A DNA stretch of 64,000 nt from JADJWR01 sp963847675 (GTDB taxonomy: Bacteria > Pseudomonadota > Gammaproteobacteria > Burkholderiales > Burkholderiaceae_F). The translations under genes were made by a program, and so were the position numbers. Shown piece after piece: positions 29,324 through 40,814 of the stretch. How positions within the stretch are numbered: the stretch's first letter is position 1; each line of letters opens with the position of its first letter. The DNA lies in contig CAWKAP010000004.1 of NCBI GenBank assembly GCA_963847675.1, forward strand, positions 1 to 64,000, in the 5' to 3' direction. The notes under the pieces were generated by a model that saw only the letters and a list, made by a program, of their open reading frames with translations, was not told where the DNA came from and made no database searches.

Positions 29324-29337
29324 TTGTCCGGATACAA
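29324..29337. promoter_or_regulatory. Palindrome between doxX and the LysR gene, candidate LysR operator
   Basis: TTGTCCGGATACAA is a near-perfect inverted repeat (one mismatched pair) in the AT-rich gap between the divergent doxX and LysR genes, the usual place for a LysR-type autoregulatory and activator site. Confidence 0.4.
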
Positions 29338-29391
29338 GGGATAAATAGAGCATTCATGAAATATCTATCCTGAAAAATGGAATAATCAACC

Positions 29392-30295
29392 ATGGATCGG
29401 CTGACCGCGATGCAGGCATTCGTCCACGTCGTCGAGGCGGGAAGCTTCGTGCGTGCGGCCGAGAAACTCGGCTCGTCGACCTCGTCGACCTCGCGCCTGA
29501 TTGCCGATCTCGAAACGCACCTCGGGGCGCGACTGCTCAACCGTACGACGCGCAGGCTGTCGCTGACCGAAACCGGACAGGCGTACTACGAGCGCTGCGT
29601 GCAGCTGCTCGCCGACCTGGACGAGGCGGAAACGGCGGCCGGCGCGGCTGCCGTGGCGCCGAGCGGCCGGCTCAAGCTGACCTGCCCGTACAACCTGCTT
29701 GCGCAGCCGATCGCGCCGGCCCTGGCCGAGTTCAGCCGGCGCTACCCGCAGGTCAGCTTCGACGTCACCGTGGCGGACCGGGTCGTCGATCTCGTCGACG
29801 AGGGTTTCGATCTCGCGGTGCGCATCGGCGCGCCGGGCGGCGAGCAACTGGTCGCGCGCCGGCTCGGCGCAACGCAACTCGTCGCCTGTGCCGCGCCCGC
29901 GTACCTGGCGCGGCAGGGCACGCCGCGGCAGCCGGAGGAACTCGCCCGCCACAGCGCGCTGACATACGCCTACGTGTCGTCGCCTTTCGTATGGAAGTTC
30001 TGCGACGCCGACGGCCATGTGCACGAGGCGCGCGTCGCCGGACCGCTGCACGCCAACAGCGGCGAACTGCTGCTGGCCGCGGCGGTGGCGGGCATGGGCA
30101 TCGTGTTCGAGCCGGACTTCGTGGTCGCGCCCCATCTCGCGCGCGGCGCACTGACGCGGGTGCTCGAGGACTTCGCCGGGACCGCGGCTCGACGTATGGG
30201 CGGTCTATCCGAGCCGGCGTCACCTGTCCGCCAAGGTGCGCGCCTTCGTGACCTTCCTCGGCGAGGTGTTTGCGGCCGATCCGCTCCGACCGTAA
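29392..30295 (+). CDS. LysR-family transcriptional regulator
   Basis: About 300 residues. The N-terminal winged helix (MDRLTAMQAFVHVVEAGSF, STSRLIADLETHLGARLL, RTTRRLSLTETG) is of the AaeR/DsbG-like LysR subgroup, followed by the periplasmic-binding-like effector domain. One extra base near 30182 shifts the last 40 residues; correcting it gives a normal C-terminus (VWAVYPSRRHLSAKVRAF...) ending at TAA 30293-30295. It is divergent from doxX and the extradiol dioxygenase and probably controls them. The effector is unknown. Confidence 0.87.
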
Positions 30296-30436
30296 CGGGA
30301 CAAGGCGGTCTCGCGCGGCGTCAGCCCGCCCCGTCGCTGAAAGCCCGCGGCGGCGCCGCGGCTTTGCTGCCTCGCACCAATAGATGCCAGCCTCTACGCG
30401 GCTGCATTGACGGTCGCCCGCGGCTCGGAAATAGTA

Positions 30437-30446
30437 CGAACGTTCG
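30437..30446. promoter_or_regulatory. CGAACGTTCG palindrome, candidate TetR operator
   Basis: A perfect 10-bp palindrome in an AT-rich stretch about 55 bp upstream of the TetR gene. Operators of GAAC/GTTC type are common for TetR regulators of fatty-acid genes, so it may serve autoregulation. The other candidate targets are the fad genes downstream. Confidence 0.4.
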
Positions 30447-30499
30447 ATTTTTTCTGTGCGCGGTGGTCGGTCCGCCGCCGGCTCTGCTCTCCACAAACC

Positions 30500-31240
30500 A
30501 TGCCGCTGGCCGCCGCCATCAGTTCGCTCACCGCTCCGCTGCGTGATTCGCTGCGGCCGCGCAAAGGGGACATGACGCGCGCGGCGATCGTCGATGCGGC
30601 GCTCGCCATCGCCCGCCGCGACGGCCTCGAGGGACTGACCATCGGTGCGCTCGCCGCGCAGATGCGGATGAGCAAGAGCGGCGTGTTCGCGCATTTCGGC
30701 GCGCGCGAGGAACTGCAGCGGGCGGTGCTGGCCGAGTACGCGTCGCGCTTCGTCGACGCGGTGCTGCGGCCGGCGGTGCGCAAGCGGCGCGGACTGGCGC
30801 GCCTGCAGGCCATCCTGGACAACTGGCTTCGGCTGATGGCGCGCGAGATCGAGCAGGGCTGCCTGATGATCAGCGGCAGCATCGAGTACGACGACCGCCC
30901 CGGGCCGATGCGCGATGCCGTGGTCGACATCATTCGCGGTTGGACCGCCGAGCTGCTGCGCGCGATCGAGGACGCCAGGGCGAGCGGCGAACTGCGCGCC
31001 GACGTCGACGCCGCGCAGCTTGCCTTCGAGATCTACGGGCTGATGCTCGGCTTTCACCAGAACGCGCGCCTGCTGCGCGCCGCCGACAGCGCGCGCCGCG
31101 CGCGCGCCGGCCTGCAGCGGCTGATCGAGGGCGCGCGCAGCGCGCCTGGCGCCGACCGCGCCGCGTCAGGCCTTACCCGTTCCGTTTCCCGTCGCGCCAC
31201 GCCCGTTGCCGGGCGCAAGGTGCGTGCATCGCCACGCTGA
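30500..31240 (+). CDS. TetR-family regulator, probable repressor of the adjacent beta-oxidation operon
   Basis: A 246-residue protein with the N-terminal TetR helix-turn-helix (TRAAIVDAALAIARRDGLEGLTIGALAAQMRMSKSGVFAHFG; the portion GALAAQMRMSKSGVFAHF is the recognition unit) and a ligand-binding C-terminal domain ending in a basic, low-complexity tail. The ATG at 30500 is preferred to earlier in-frame codons because the upstream sequence contains the palindromic operator. It ends nine bases before the acyl-CoA dehydrogenase start. By position it resembles PsrA/FadR-type regulators that sense acyl-CoA; the ligand is inferred. Confidence 0.85.
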   Translation: MPLAAAISSLTAPLRDSLRPRKGDMTRAAIVDAALAIARRDGLEGLTIGALAAQMRMSKSGVFAHFGAREELQRAVLAEYASRFVDAVLRPAVRKRRGLARLQAILDNWLRLMAREIEQGCLMISGSIEYDDRPGPMRDAVVDIIRGWTAELLRAIEDARASGELRADVDAAQLAFEIYGLMLGFHQNARLLRAADSARRARAGLQRLIEGARSAPGADRAASGLTRSVSRRATPVAGRKVRASPR

Positions 31241-31249
31241 GGAGAAGTC

Positions 31250-33062
<1,813 letters not shown>

Positions 33063-33097
33063 GGGCAAGTGCCAGGTGACCGCTGGCCGGAACAACA

Positions 33098-33142
33098 CTC
33101 CCTCCCCTTCAAGGGGAGGGCAGGGGTGGGGATGGGTTCCGA
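33098..33142 (+). repeat. Palindromic repeat R1 (gene-less copy of the DUF559-unit end)
   Basis: A 45-bp unit containing the inverted arms CCCTCCCCTT/AAGGGGAGGG followed by a G-rich tail (AGGGGTGGGGATGGG). It is identical to the next copy 71 bp downstream and closely similar to the ends of the DUF559 unit at 35694-36119. Confidence 0.85.
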
Positions 33143-33168
33143 TCGGGCCCAGCCGGTTGCGAGCGACG

Positions 33169-33213
33169 CTCCCTCCCCTTCAAGGGGAGGGCAGGGGTGG
33201 GGATGGGTTCCGA
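33169..33213 (+). repeat. Palindromic repeat R2 (gene-less copy of the DUF559-unit end)
   Basis: An exact 45-bp copy of the repeat at 33098-33142, same orientation, in the gap between the acyl-CoA dehydrogenase gene and the fadB-like gene. Confidence 0.85.
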
Positions 33214-33262
33214 CGGCCGCTGGACGGCGCGGGCCCGTCGCAGGAAACAGAGGGAGAAATCA

Positions 33263-35685
33263 GTGAACAACTTCATCGTGAGAAAAGTCGCCGTCCTCGG
33301 CGCCGGCGTGATGGGCGCGCAGATCGCGGCGCATTGCGTCAACGCCAGGGTGCCGGTGGTGCTGTTCGATCTGCCGGCGAAGGACGGTCCGAAGAACGGC
33401 ATCGTCCTGAAGGCGATCGACAACCTGAAGAAGCTGAACCCGGCGCCGCTCGGCAACAAGGACGACGCGCAGTACATCGAGGCGGCCAACTACGAGGAGC
33501 ACCTCGAACTGCTGCGTGACTGCGACGTCGTCATCGAGGCGATCGCCGAGCGCATGGACTGGAAGCACGACCTGTACGGGAAGGTCGCGCCGTATATCGG
33601 TGCGGACGCGATCTTCGCGTCGAACACGTCGGGCCTGTCGATCGACGAAGCTGTCCGAGGTGATGGACGCGGATGCTGCGCGCGCGCTTCTGCGGCGTGC
33701 ACTTCTTCAATCCGCCGCGCTACATGCACCTGGTCGAGCTGATCCCGACGCCGGCGACAAAGCCGCAGATCCTCGACGACCTCGGAGACGTTCCTGACCA
33801 GCACGCTCGGCAAGGGCGTGGTGCGCGCCAAGGACACGCCCAACTTCATCGCCAACCGCGTCGGCATCTTCGGCATGCTGGCGACGATCAAGGAGGCCGA
33901 GAAGTACGGCATCCCGTACGACGTCGTCGACGATCTCACCGGCTCGAAGCTCGGCCGCGCCAAGAGCGCCACCTTCCGCACCGCCGACGTGGTGGGCCTC
34001 GACACGATGGCGCACGTGATCCGCACGATGCAGGAAACGCTGCCGGCTTCGCTCGACCCGTTCGCCGCGCACTTCGCCACCCCGCCTGTTCTCAAGGCAC
34101 TGGTCGACAAGGGCGCGCTCGGCCAGAAGGCCAAGGCCGGCTTCTATCGGAAGGACGGCAAGGTCATCAAGGTGCTCGATCCCGAAGAAGCAGGATTACG
34201 TCGAGTCCACCGGCAAGGCCGACGAGCTGATCGCCCGCATCCTGAAGAAGAAGGACCCGGCCGAGCGGCTGAAGCTGCTGCGCGAGACCGATCATCCGCA
34301 GGCGAAGTTCCTGTGGGCCATCTTCCGCGACGCGTTCCACTACATCGCCGTGCATCTCGAGTCGATCGCCGACACCGCGCGCGACGTCGACTTCGCGCTG
34401 CGCTGGGGCTTCGGCTGGTCGACCGGTCCGTTCGAGACCTGGCAGGCGGCGGGCTGGAAGCAGATCGCCGAATGGGTCAAGGCCGACGTCGACGCCGGCG
34501 AGGCGTTATCCAAGGCGCCGCTGCCCAAGTGGGTCTTCGAGGGCCCGGTCGCCAAGGCGGGCGGCGTGCACGGCAAGGACGGTTCGTGGTCGCCCGCACA
34601 GAAGAAGTTCGTCGGCCGCTCGCAGCTGCCGGTCTACGCGCGGCAGATCTTCCGCGCGCCCCTGGCGGGCGAGGGCGCCGCGACCGGGCACACGGGCGGA
34701 ACGACGGTGTTCGAGGACGACTCGGTGCGACTCTGGCACCTGGAGCAGGGGCTCGGCGCCGAGGTGCTGGTCCTGTCGCTGAAGACCAAGATGCACGCGA
34801 TCGGGCCGGGCGTGCTCGCCGGCATGCACAAGGCGGTCGAGACCGCCGAGGCCGGCTACCGCGGCCTCGTGATCTGGTCGCCCGACGAGCCGTTCTCGGT
34901 CGGTGCGGACCTGCAGGCGATGCTGCCGCGTGTTCATGAGCGGCGGCGCGAAGGCCATCGGCCCCGAGGTCGCCAAGTTCCAGCAGGCGATGATGCGGCT
35001 GAAGTACGCGCAGGTGCCGGTGGTCGGTGCGGTCAGCGGCATGGCGCTCGGCGGCGGCTGCGAAACGCTGCTGCACTGCGCGCGACGGGTGGCCAACCTG
35101 GAGAGCTACATCGGCCTCGTCGAGGTCGGCGTCGGCCTGATCCCGGGCGGCGGCGGCCTGAAGGAAGGCGCGCTGCGCGCGGCGGCCGCCGCGCAGGCGG
35201 CAGGCATGACCGACGTGTTCCCGTTCGTGCGCAACTGGTTCATGAACGCGGCGATGGCCAACGTCGCCAAGTCGGCGCTCGAGGCGCGCGCGATGGGCTA
35301 CCTGCTCGCGTCCGACCTGATCGTCTTCAACAGCCACGAACTGCTGTGGACGGCGATCGGCGAGGCGTTCGCGATGAGCGCCACCGGCTACCGGCCGCCG
35401 CTGCGGATCAAGGGCTTCCCGGTCGCCGGCCGCTCGGGCGTGGCGACCATCAAGGGGCAACTGGTCAACATGCGCGACGGCGGATTCATCAGCGCGCACG
35501 ACATGCAGCTGGCGACGTTCATCGCCGAGGTGCTCTGCGGCGGCGACGTCGAAGCCGGTGCGCTGGTCGACGAACAGTGGCTGCTCGACATGGAGCGCAA
35601 GCTCTTCATGCAACTGGTCGCCCACCCGAAGTCGCAGGAACGGATGATGGGCATGCTGCAGACTGGGAAACCGGTGCGCAACTGA
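33263..35685 (+). CDS. 3-hydroxyacyl-CoA dehydrogenase / enoyl-CoA hydratase fusion (FadB/FadN-like)
   Basis: A bifunctional beta-oxidation enzyme of about 800 residues. The order is dehydrogenase first: NAD-binding KVAVLGAGVMGAQIAAHC, SNTSGLSIDKLSEVM, CGVHFFNPPRYMHLVELI and NFIANRVGIFG. The crotonase-fold hydratase domain is last (GLVIWSPDEPFSVGADL, GMALGGGCETLLHCARR, GLIPGGGGLKEGALR). This order matches FadN-type proteins rather than E. coli FadB. A GTG start with AGGGAG six bases upstream is used. Five single-base insertions (near 33645, 33672, 33791, 34190 and 34931) interrupt the frame, with conserved sequence resuming each time. Confidence 0.88.
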
Positions 35686-35693
35686 TGTCAGTT

Positions 35694-35732
35694 CCCCTCC
35701 CCTTCAAGGGGAGGGCCAGGGTGGGGATGGGG
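35694..35732 (+). repeat. Left inverted repeat of DUF559 unit 1
   Basis: A 39-bp end beginning eight bases after the fadB-like stop. Its G-rich 3' part (GGTGGGGATGGGG) is the purine tract nearest the DUF559 start codon. Confidence 0.8.
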
Positions 35733-35742
35733 TCGCGAAGCA

Positions 35743-36146
35743 ATGCTTGGTCAAACCAGCAAGGCGGCAAAGCGGTTCTCAACGTCGCTGCGCAAGCAAC
35801 CGACCGACGCCGAGCGCCTGTTGTGGCAGCGAATTCGGGGCGAGCAACTCGGAGTCAGATTCCGCCGGCAGCATCCCTTCCTGAACTACGTTTTGGATTT
35901 TGTATGCCTCGAACGGAAGCTCGTGATCGAAGTGGACGGCGGCCAGCATGCTGAAAGCGTCAGTGACGAGAAGCGGGATGGCGACTTGCGAGCCGGAGGT
36001 TTCAGGATCCTGCGCTTCTGGAACAACGAGGTGCTGGCGCAGACCGATGCGGTGCTTGAGAAGATCGTCAGTGAATTGACCCCATCCCCACCCCCGCCCC
36101 TCCCCTTGAAGGGGAGGGGAGATGTGGGATCGACAGAGGACTCGAT

Positions 36147-36150
<4 letters not shown>
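35743..36150 (+). CDS. DUF559 (VSR-like PD-(D/E)XK) endonuclease-domain protein, copy 1
   Basis: A 135-residue protein. The core shows the DUF559 signature: PTDAERLLWQRIR, RFRRQHPFLNYVLDFVC, LVIEVDGGQHAES, then GFRILRFWNNEVL. Asp (YVLDF) and the E-V-D of LVIEVDGGQH are the expected metal site. The family is related to very-short-patch-repair endonucleases, but function is not established. The last 25 residues (PSPPPPLPLKGRG...) are encoded by the right inverted repeat. The stop forms ATGA with the fadA start, so fadA can be translated by coupling. The protein is clearly homologous to copy 2 at 52579-52968. Confidence 0.85.
36080..36119 (-). repeat. Right inverted repeat of DUF559 unit 1
   Basis: A 40-bp end in opposite orientation to the left end; it encodes the proline-rich C-terminus of the DUF559 protein. 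Confidence 0.8.
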
Positions 36151-37343
<1,193 letters not shown>

Positions 37344-37470
37344 GCAGTCGCATGCGCGCGATCGCGCGTGACGCGATGCGCTGCGCGCATCGCACGTGCG
37401 CTCGCGGCGGGAATGTTGGGCGGGCCACCTTCGGGCGGCCGGGCGGCGGCCCGCATGTCAACTGACACGA

Positions 37471-37509
37471 CCCCTCCCCGACCCTCCCCCGAGGGGAGGG
37501 TGGCGGGGC
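37471..37509 (+). repeat. Degenerate CCCTCCCC/GGGGAGGG palindrome upstream of the enoyl-CoA hydratase gene
   Basis: Contains arms CCCTCCCC..GGGGAGGG and the trailing GTGGCGGGG. It is related to, but shorter than, the ends of DUF559 unit 1. It sits in the 227-bp gap after fadA, which otherwise holds nothing recognisable. Confidence 0.6.
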
Positions 37510-37570
37510 GCAGTGCCTGACGGCGACGATGACAGCAGAGAGACAGAGAGCGTTGACAGGAGACAGGCAG

Positions 37571-38335
37571 ATGACCATCCGCACCGAAACAGCCGACGGC
37601 GTGGCGCGCATCGAGATCGCGCGGCCGGAGAAGAAGAACGCGATCACCGTGGCGATGTACCAGCAGATGGCCGACGCCATCGTGGCGGCGCACGAAGACC
37701 CGTCGGCGCGCGCGATCCTGATCCACGGCCAGCCGGACATCTTCACCGCCGGCAACGACCTCGAGGACTTCATGAAGAACCCGCCGGCGGGCATGGACGC
37801 GCCGGTGTTCCGGTTCATGGCCGCGCTCGGCTACGCGGAAAAGCCGGTGATCGCCGCGGTCAACGGCGCGGCGGTGGGCATCGGCACGACGATGCTGCTG
37901 CACTGCGACCTCGTCTACTGCGCCGACAACGCGATGTTCTCGATGCCGTTCGTCTCGCTCGGCCTGTGCGCCGAGTTCGCCTCCAGCCTGCTGGTGCCGA
38001 TGAACGCCGGCTATCACAAGGCGGCCGAGAAGCTGCTGCTCGGCGAGCCGATGAGCGCCGAGGAGGCCGCGGAGATGAAGATCGTCAACCGCATCCTGCC
38101 GCCCGGCGAGGTGCTCGGCTACGCGACGAAGCAGGCGGCGCGCTTCAACGGCCTGCCGCCGACCTCGGTGCGCGAGACCAAGCGGCTGATGAAATCGGCG
38201 TGGAAGGCGGTCACCGAGAAGGTGATCGAGGACGAGGCGAGGACGTTCGGCCGGATGCTCGGGAGCGCCGAGGCCAGGGAGGCGTTCTCCGCCTTCTTCG
38301 AGCGGCGCAAGCCGGACTTCTCGCGTTTCGGCTGA
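37571..38335 (+). CDS. Enoyl-CoA hydratase/isomerase family protein
   Basis: A 254-residue crotonase-fold protein, intact. It shows EKKNAITVAMYQQMADAI at the N-terminus, the first oxyanion-hole segment FTAGNDLEDF and the second AAVNGAAVGIGTTMLLHCD. The typical catalytic Glu pair is not obvious (position after the second motif reads CAEFASS), so isomerase or other crotonase activity is possible. AGGAGAC precedes the ATG at 37571. It lies in the fad operon, between the thiolase and a thioesterase. Confidence 0.88.
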   Translation: MTIRTETADGVARIEIARPEKKNAITVAMYQQMADAIVAAHEDPSARAILIHGQPDIFTAGNDLEDFMKNPPAGMDAPVFRFMAALGYAEKPVIAAVNGAAVGIGTTMLLHCDLVYCADNAMFSMPFVSLGLCAEFASSLLVPMNAGYHKAAEKLLLGEPMSAEEAAEMKIVNRILPPGEVLGYATKQAARFNGLPPTSVRETKRLMKSAWKAVTEKVIEDEARTFGRMLGSAEAREAFSAFFERRKPDFSRFG

Positions 38336-38344
38336 GGAACGACG

Positions 38345-38773
38345 ATGAAGCTGCGCCGTGACGTCGACCTGGACTCGCTGAACGCGCGCGCCGCCGGTCG
38401 CCTGCCCGGCTGGTTCGGGCTGGAGGTGGTGCGACTGGGCGACCGCGAACTCGCGATGCAGCTGCAGATCCAGCCGCAGATGCTGGCGCCCAACGGCTTC
38501 CTGCATGCGGCGAGCGTGATCGCGCTGGCGGACACCGCCTGCGGTTTCGCGACCATCGCGCACCTGCCCGACGGCGCCGAGAACTTCACCACCATCGAGC
38601 TGAAGTGCAACTTCCTCGGCACGGCCGCCGAGGGCACGCTCGAAGCGGTCGCCACCGGCGTGCACCTGGGGCGCACGACCCAGTTGTGGGACGCAACGGT
38701 GAAAGAGGTGGCCGGCGGCAGGACACTCGCGCTGTTCCGCTGCACGCAGATGGTGCTGTGGCCGAAGAAATGA
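38345..38773 (+). CDS. PaaI-like hotdog thioesterase
   Basis: A 142-residue single hotdog-fold protein. The helix segment QMLAPNGFLHAASVIALADTA has the Asn-Gly-x-x-His pattern of PaaI/YbgC-like acyl-CoA thioesterases, followed by ENFTTIELKCNFLGTA and the closing strand TLALFRCTQMVLW. It starts ten bases after the enoyl-CoA hydratase stop, so it is probably part of the fad operon and releases CoA from stalled or surplus acyl-CoA. The exact substrate is unknown. Confidence 0.87.
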   Translation: MKLRRDVDLDSLNARAAGRLPGWFGLEVVRLGDRELAMQLQIQPQMLAPNGFLHAASVIALADTACGFATIAHLPDGAENFTTIELKCNFLGTAAEGTLEAVATGVHLGRTTQLWDATVKEVAGGRTLALFRCTQMVLWPKK

Positions 38774-38789
38774 CGGCAGGTCGCGCACG

Positions 38790-39546
38790 ATGATCGACAT
38801 CGTCGCCCGCTTCGCGCTTGTTTCCGCTGCTGTACGCGCAGGCGCAGGGGGTCCGCGCCGGCGTCGTGCCCCTGCCCGAGCCGCCGGGCCCGCGCAAGGG
38901 GCGCGAAGGGCGCGGAACCGATGCGCTGCGCCTGCTGGTGATCGGTGATTCGAGCGCGGCCGGCGTCGGCGCGGAGCAACAGGACGAAGCGCTCGCCCGG
39001 CCGCTGGCGAAACGGATCGCGCAGCGGCGCGACGGCGCGGTGCACTGGACGCTGCTCGCGCAGACCGGGCTGACCTCCGAGGCGGCGCTGGCCTATCTGC
39101 AGGACGGGGACGTGCCGGAAGCGGATCTGGCGGTCGTCGTCCTCGGCGTCAACGACATCACGCAGCAGGTTCCGGTCGCCGAGGCGCTGAAGCACCGCGG
39201 CAGGATCGCGATCTGGCTCAACGCCCACGCGGGCGTGACGCGGGTCTTCTTTCCGGCACTGCCGGAGATGGAACTGTTTCCTTCGCTGCCGCAGCCGCTC
39301 GCCTGGTGGGCGGGGCAGATGTCGCGGCGGAACAATCGCGCGCAGGCGCGCTGGGCCGAGTCCTGGACCCTCGCGGCGCCGCGGGTGCACCACGTGCCGA
39401 TGGACGGCGTGATGCAGCCCGACCTGATGGGCGTCGACGGCTTTCATCCCGGCCCGAGGCTTTACGCGCGGGTCGCCGAACACCTGGCCGAGGTCATCGA
39501 GGGCGATGCCCGCCAGCGGCAACGAATTTCCGAGGAGATGCAATGA
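38790..39546 (+). CDS. SGNH/GDSL hydrolase family protein
   Basis: About 250 residues. Block I is LLVIGDSSAAGVG (nucleophile Ser in GDSS), block III VVVLGVNDITQQVP (Gly-x-Asn-Asp) and block V DGFHPGPRLY (Asp-x-x-His). It is thus a complete SGNH esterase or lipase. The N-terminal nine residues from ATG 38790 are joined by one extra base near 38817. Its stop overlaps the next start as ATGA. Fatty-acid operon context suggests an ester or thioester substrate. Confidence 0.84.
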
Positions 39547-40370
39547 ACCTGAACGGCAAGACGATCTTCATTTCCGGCGCCTCGCGCGGCATCGGCCTGG
39601 CGATTGCCAGACGCTGCGCCGCCGACGGCGCCAACGTCGCCATCGCGGCCAAGACGGCCGAGCCGAATCCGAAGCTGCCCGGCACGATCCACAGCGCGGC
39701 GCAGGAGATCGAAGCCGCCGGCGGCCGCGCTCTTGCGCTGCAGGTCGACATCCGCGAGGAGCAGCAGGTCGTCGACGCGGCGCGGGCCACGGCCGAGAAG
39801 TTCGGCGGCATCGACATCCTGATCAACAACGCCAGCGCCATCAACCTGACGCCGACCGAAGCGACGCCGATGAAGCGCTTCGACCTGATGATGGGCGTCA
39901 ACGTGCGCGGCACCTACCTTTGCACGCAGGCCTGCCTGCCGTACCTGAAGCGCTCCGGCGAGCGCAAGCGCAACCCGCACGTGCTGACGCTGTCGCCGCC
40001 GCTGAACATGGACGCGCGCTGGTTCGCGCCGCACGTGGCCTACACGATGGCCAAGTACGGCATGAGCATGTGCGTGCTCGGCCACGCCGAGGAGTTCCGG
40101 CCGTACGGCATCGCGGTGAATGCGCTGTGGCCGCGCACCGTGATCCAGACCGCGGCGCTGCAGATGATTCCCGGCGTGAAGCCCGAGCACTGCCGCAGCG
40201 TCGACATCATGGCCGACGCGGCCTATGCCATCCTGACCTCGGATGCCGCGACCACGACCGGCAACTTCTTCATCGACGACGAGGTGCTGAAGAAGGCCGG
40301 CGTGACCGACTTCGGGAAGTATTCGGTGGTGCCGGGCTCGAAGCAGTTGCTGCCGGACCTGTTTCTGTAG
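39543..40370 (+). CDS. Short-chain dehydrogenase/reductase, HSDL2-like
   Basis: A 275-residue NAD(P)-dependent SDR, intact. It shows the dinucleotide loop ISGASRGIGLAIAR, the structural NNAS in ILINNASAINL, and catalytic Tyr-x-x-x-Lys in AYTMAKYG. The TAEPNPKLPGTIHSAAQEIE segment after the first helix is typical of hydroxysteroid-dehydrogenase-like 2 proteins, which are linked to lipid metabolism. It is the last gene of the fad operon and overlaps the SGNH gene by four bases. Confidence 0.88.
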   Translation: MNLNGKTIFISGASRGIGLAIARRCAADGANVAIAAKTAEPNPKLPGTIHSAAQEIEAAGGRALALQVDIREEQQVVDAARATAEKFGGIDILINNASAINLTPTEATPMKRFDLMMGVNVRGTYLCTQACLPYLKRSGERKRNPHVLTLSPPLNMDARWFAPHVAYTMAKYGMSMCVLGHAEEFRPYGIAVNALWPRTVIQTAALQMIPGVKPEHCRSVDIMADAAYAILTSDAATTTGNFFIDDEVLKKAGVTDFGKYSVVPGSKQLLPDLFL

Positions 40371-40814
40371 CTGCCGCGCCGGTCTGGCCTCGACGACTCG
40401 CAGGGAGACGCGACGGCCCCCTAAGTATCGTCCGATATCGACTTCGGTTCCCTGGGGCGATTCCGGATCTGGTAAACGGGGCAAATTTGCCTGAAGTTCG
40501 TCCGTACTTTCCCGCGCCGAACGGCGCAGCGGAGAGGATCGCCTTCCATGTGCAGGAAGCCGAGGGAAGGTGACCGCCACGTGCTTCAGGTCAACGGCGC
40601 GGAGCACGGATTGCCTAACCTTCGTCCTTAAGCGCAGCCGTCCGAGCATGCGGGTGCAAGGCCGGCGCTCGGGAGTTTCCTTTCCGCCGCGCCGCTTCTT
40701 GCAGGACGCACGCCTCCGAACTGCGCCAAAGCGCCCCGAAAAGCCCTGAACGTGTGCTTGTCGCGAGGCGCTTCAACCATGCCTTGGCAAGAACAAGGGG
40801 AAAAGGAGGACACC
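40371..40814 (+). other. Gene-free gap upstream of the multicopper oxidase
   Basis: 444 bp without a convincing gene. It contains a perfect 12-bp palindrome, GGCAAATTTGCC (40480-40491), that could be an operator, and short GC-rich repeats. A strong Shine-Dalgarno (AAAAGGAGGA) stands at its end before the oxidase ATG. No clear -35/-10 pair was identified. Confidence 0.5.

Larger units (their letters stand above)
35694..36119 (+). mobile_element. DUF559 unit 1: nuclease gene bounded by 39-40-bp inverted repeats
   Basis: A 426-bp unit filling the gap between the fadB-like gene and fadA. The left end (35694-35732) and the reverse complement of the right end (36080-36119) agree at about 36 of 40 positions. 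The end itself contains a palindrome (CCCCTCCCCTT...AAGGGGAGGG) followed by a G-rich tail ending GTGGGGATGGGG. The only gene inside encodes a DUF559 protein. The same layout occurs at 52537-52944. No convincing target-site duplication is seen; GATGT occurs on both sides (35684-35688, 36121-36125) but is not abutting on the left. Confidence 0.7.

Noticed and set aside
33098..36119. The clustered palindromes as a CRISPR array
   Set aside because: Only four copies, in mixed orientation, with a gene-sized spacing and no cas genes.
35684..36125. GATGT on both sides of DUF559 unit 1 as a target-site duplication
   Set aside because: The left copy is five bases from the repeat end and five-base matches are expected by chance; unit 2 shows no equivalent.
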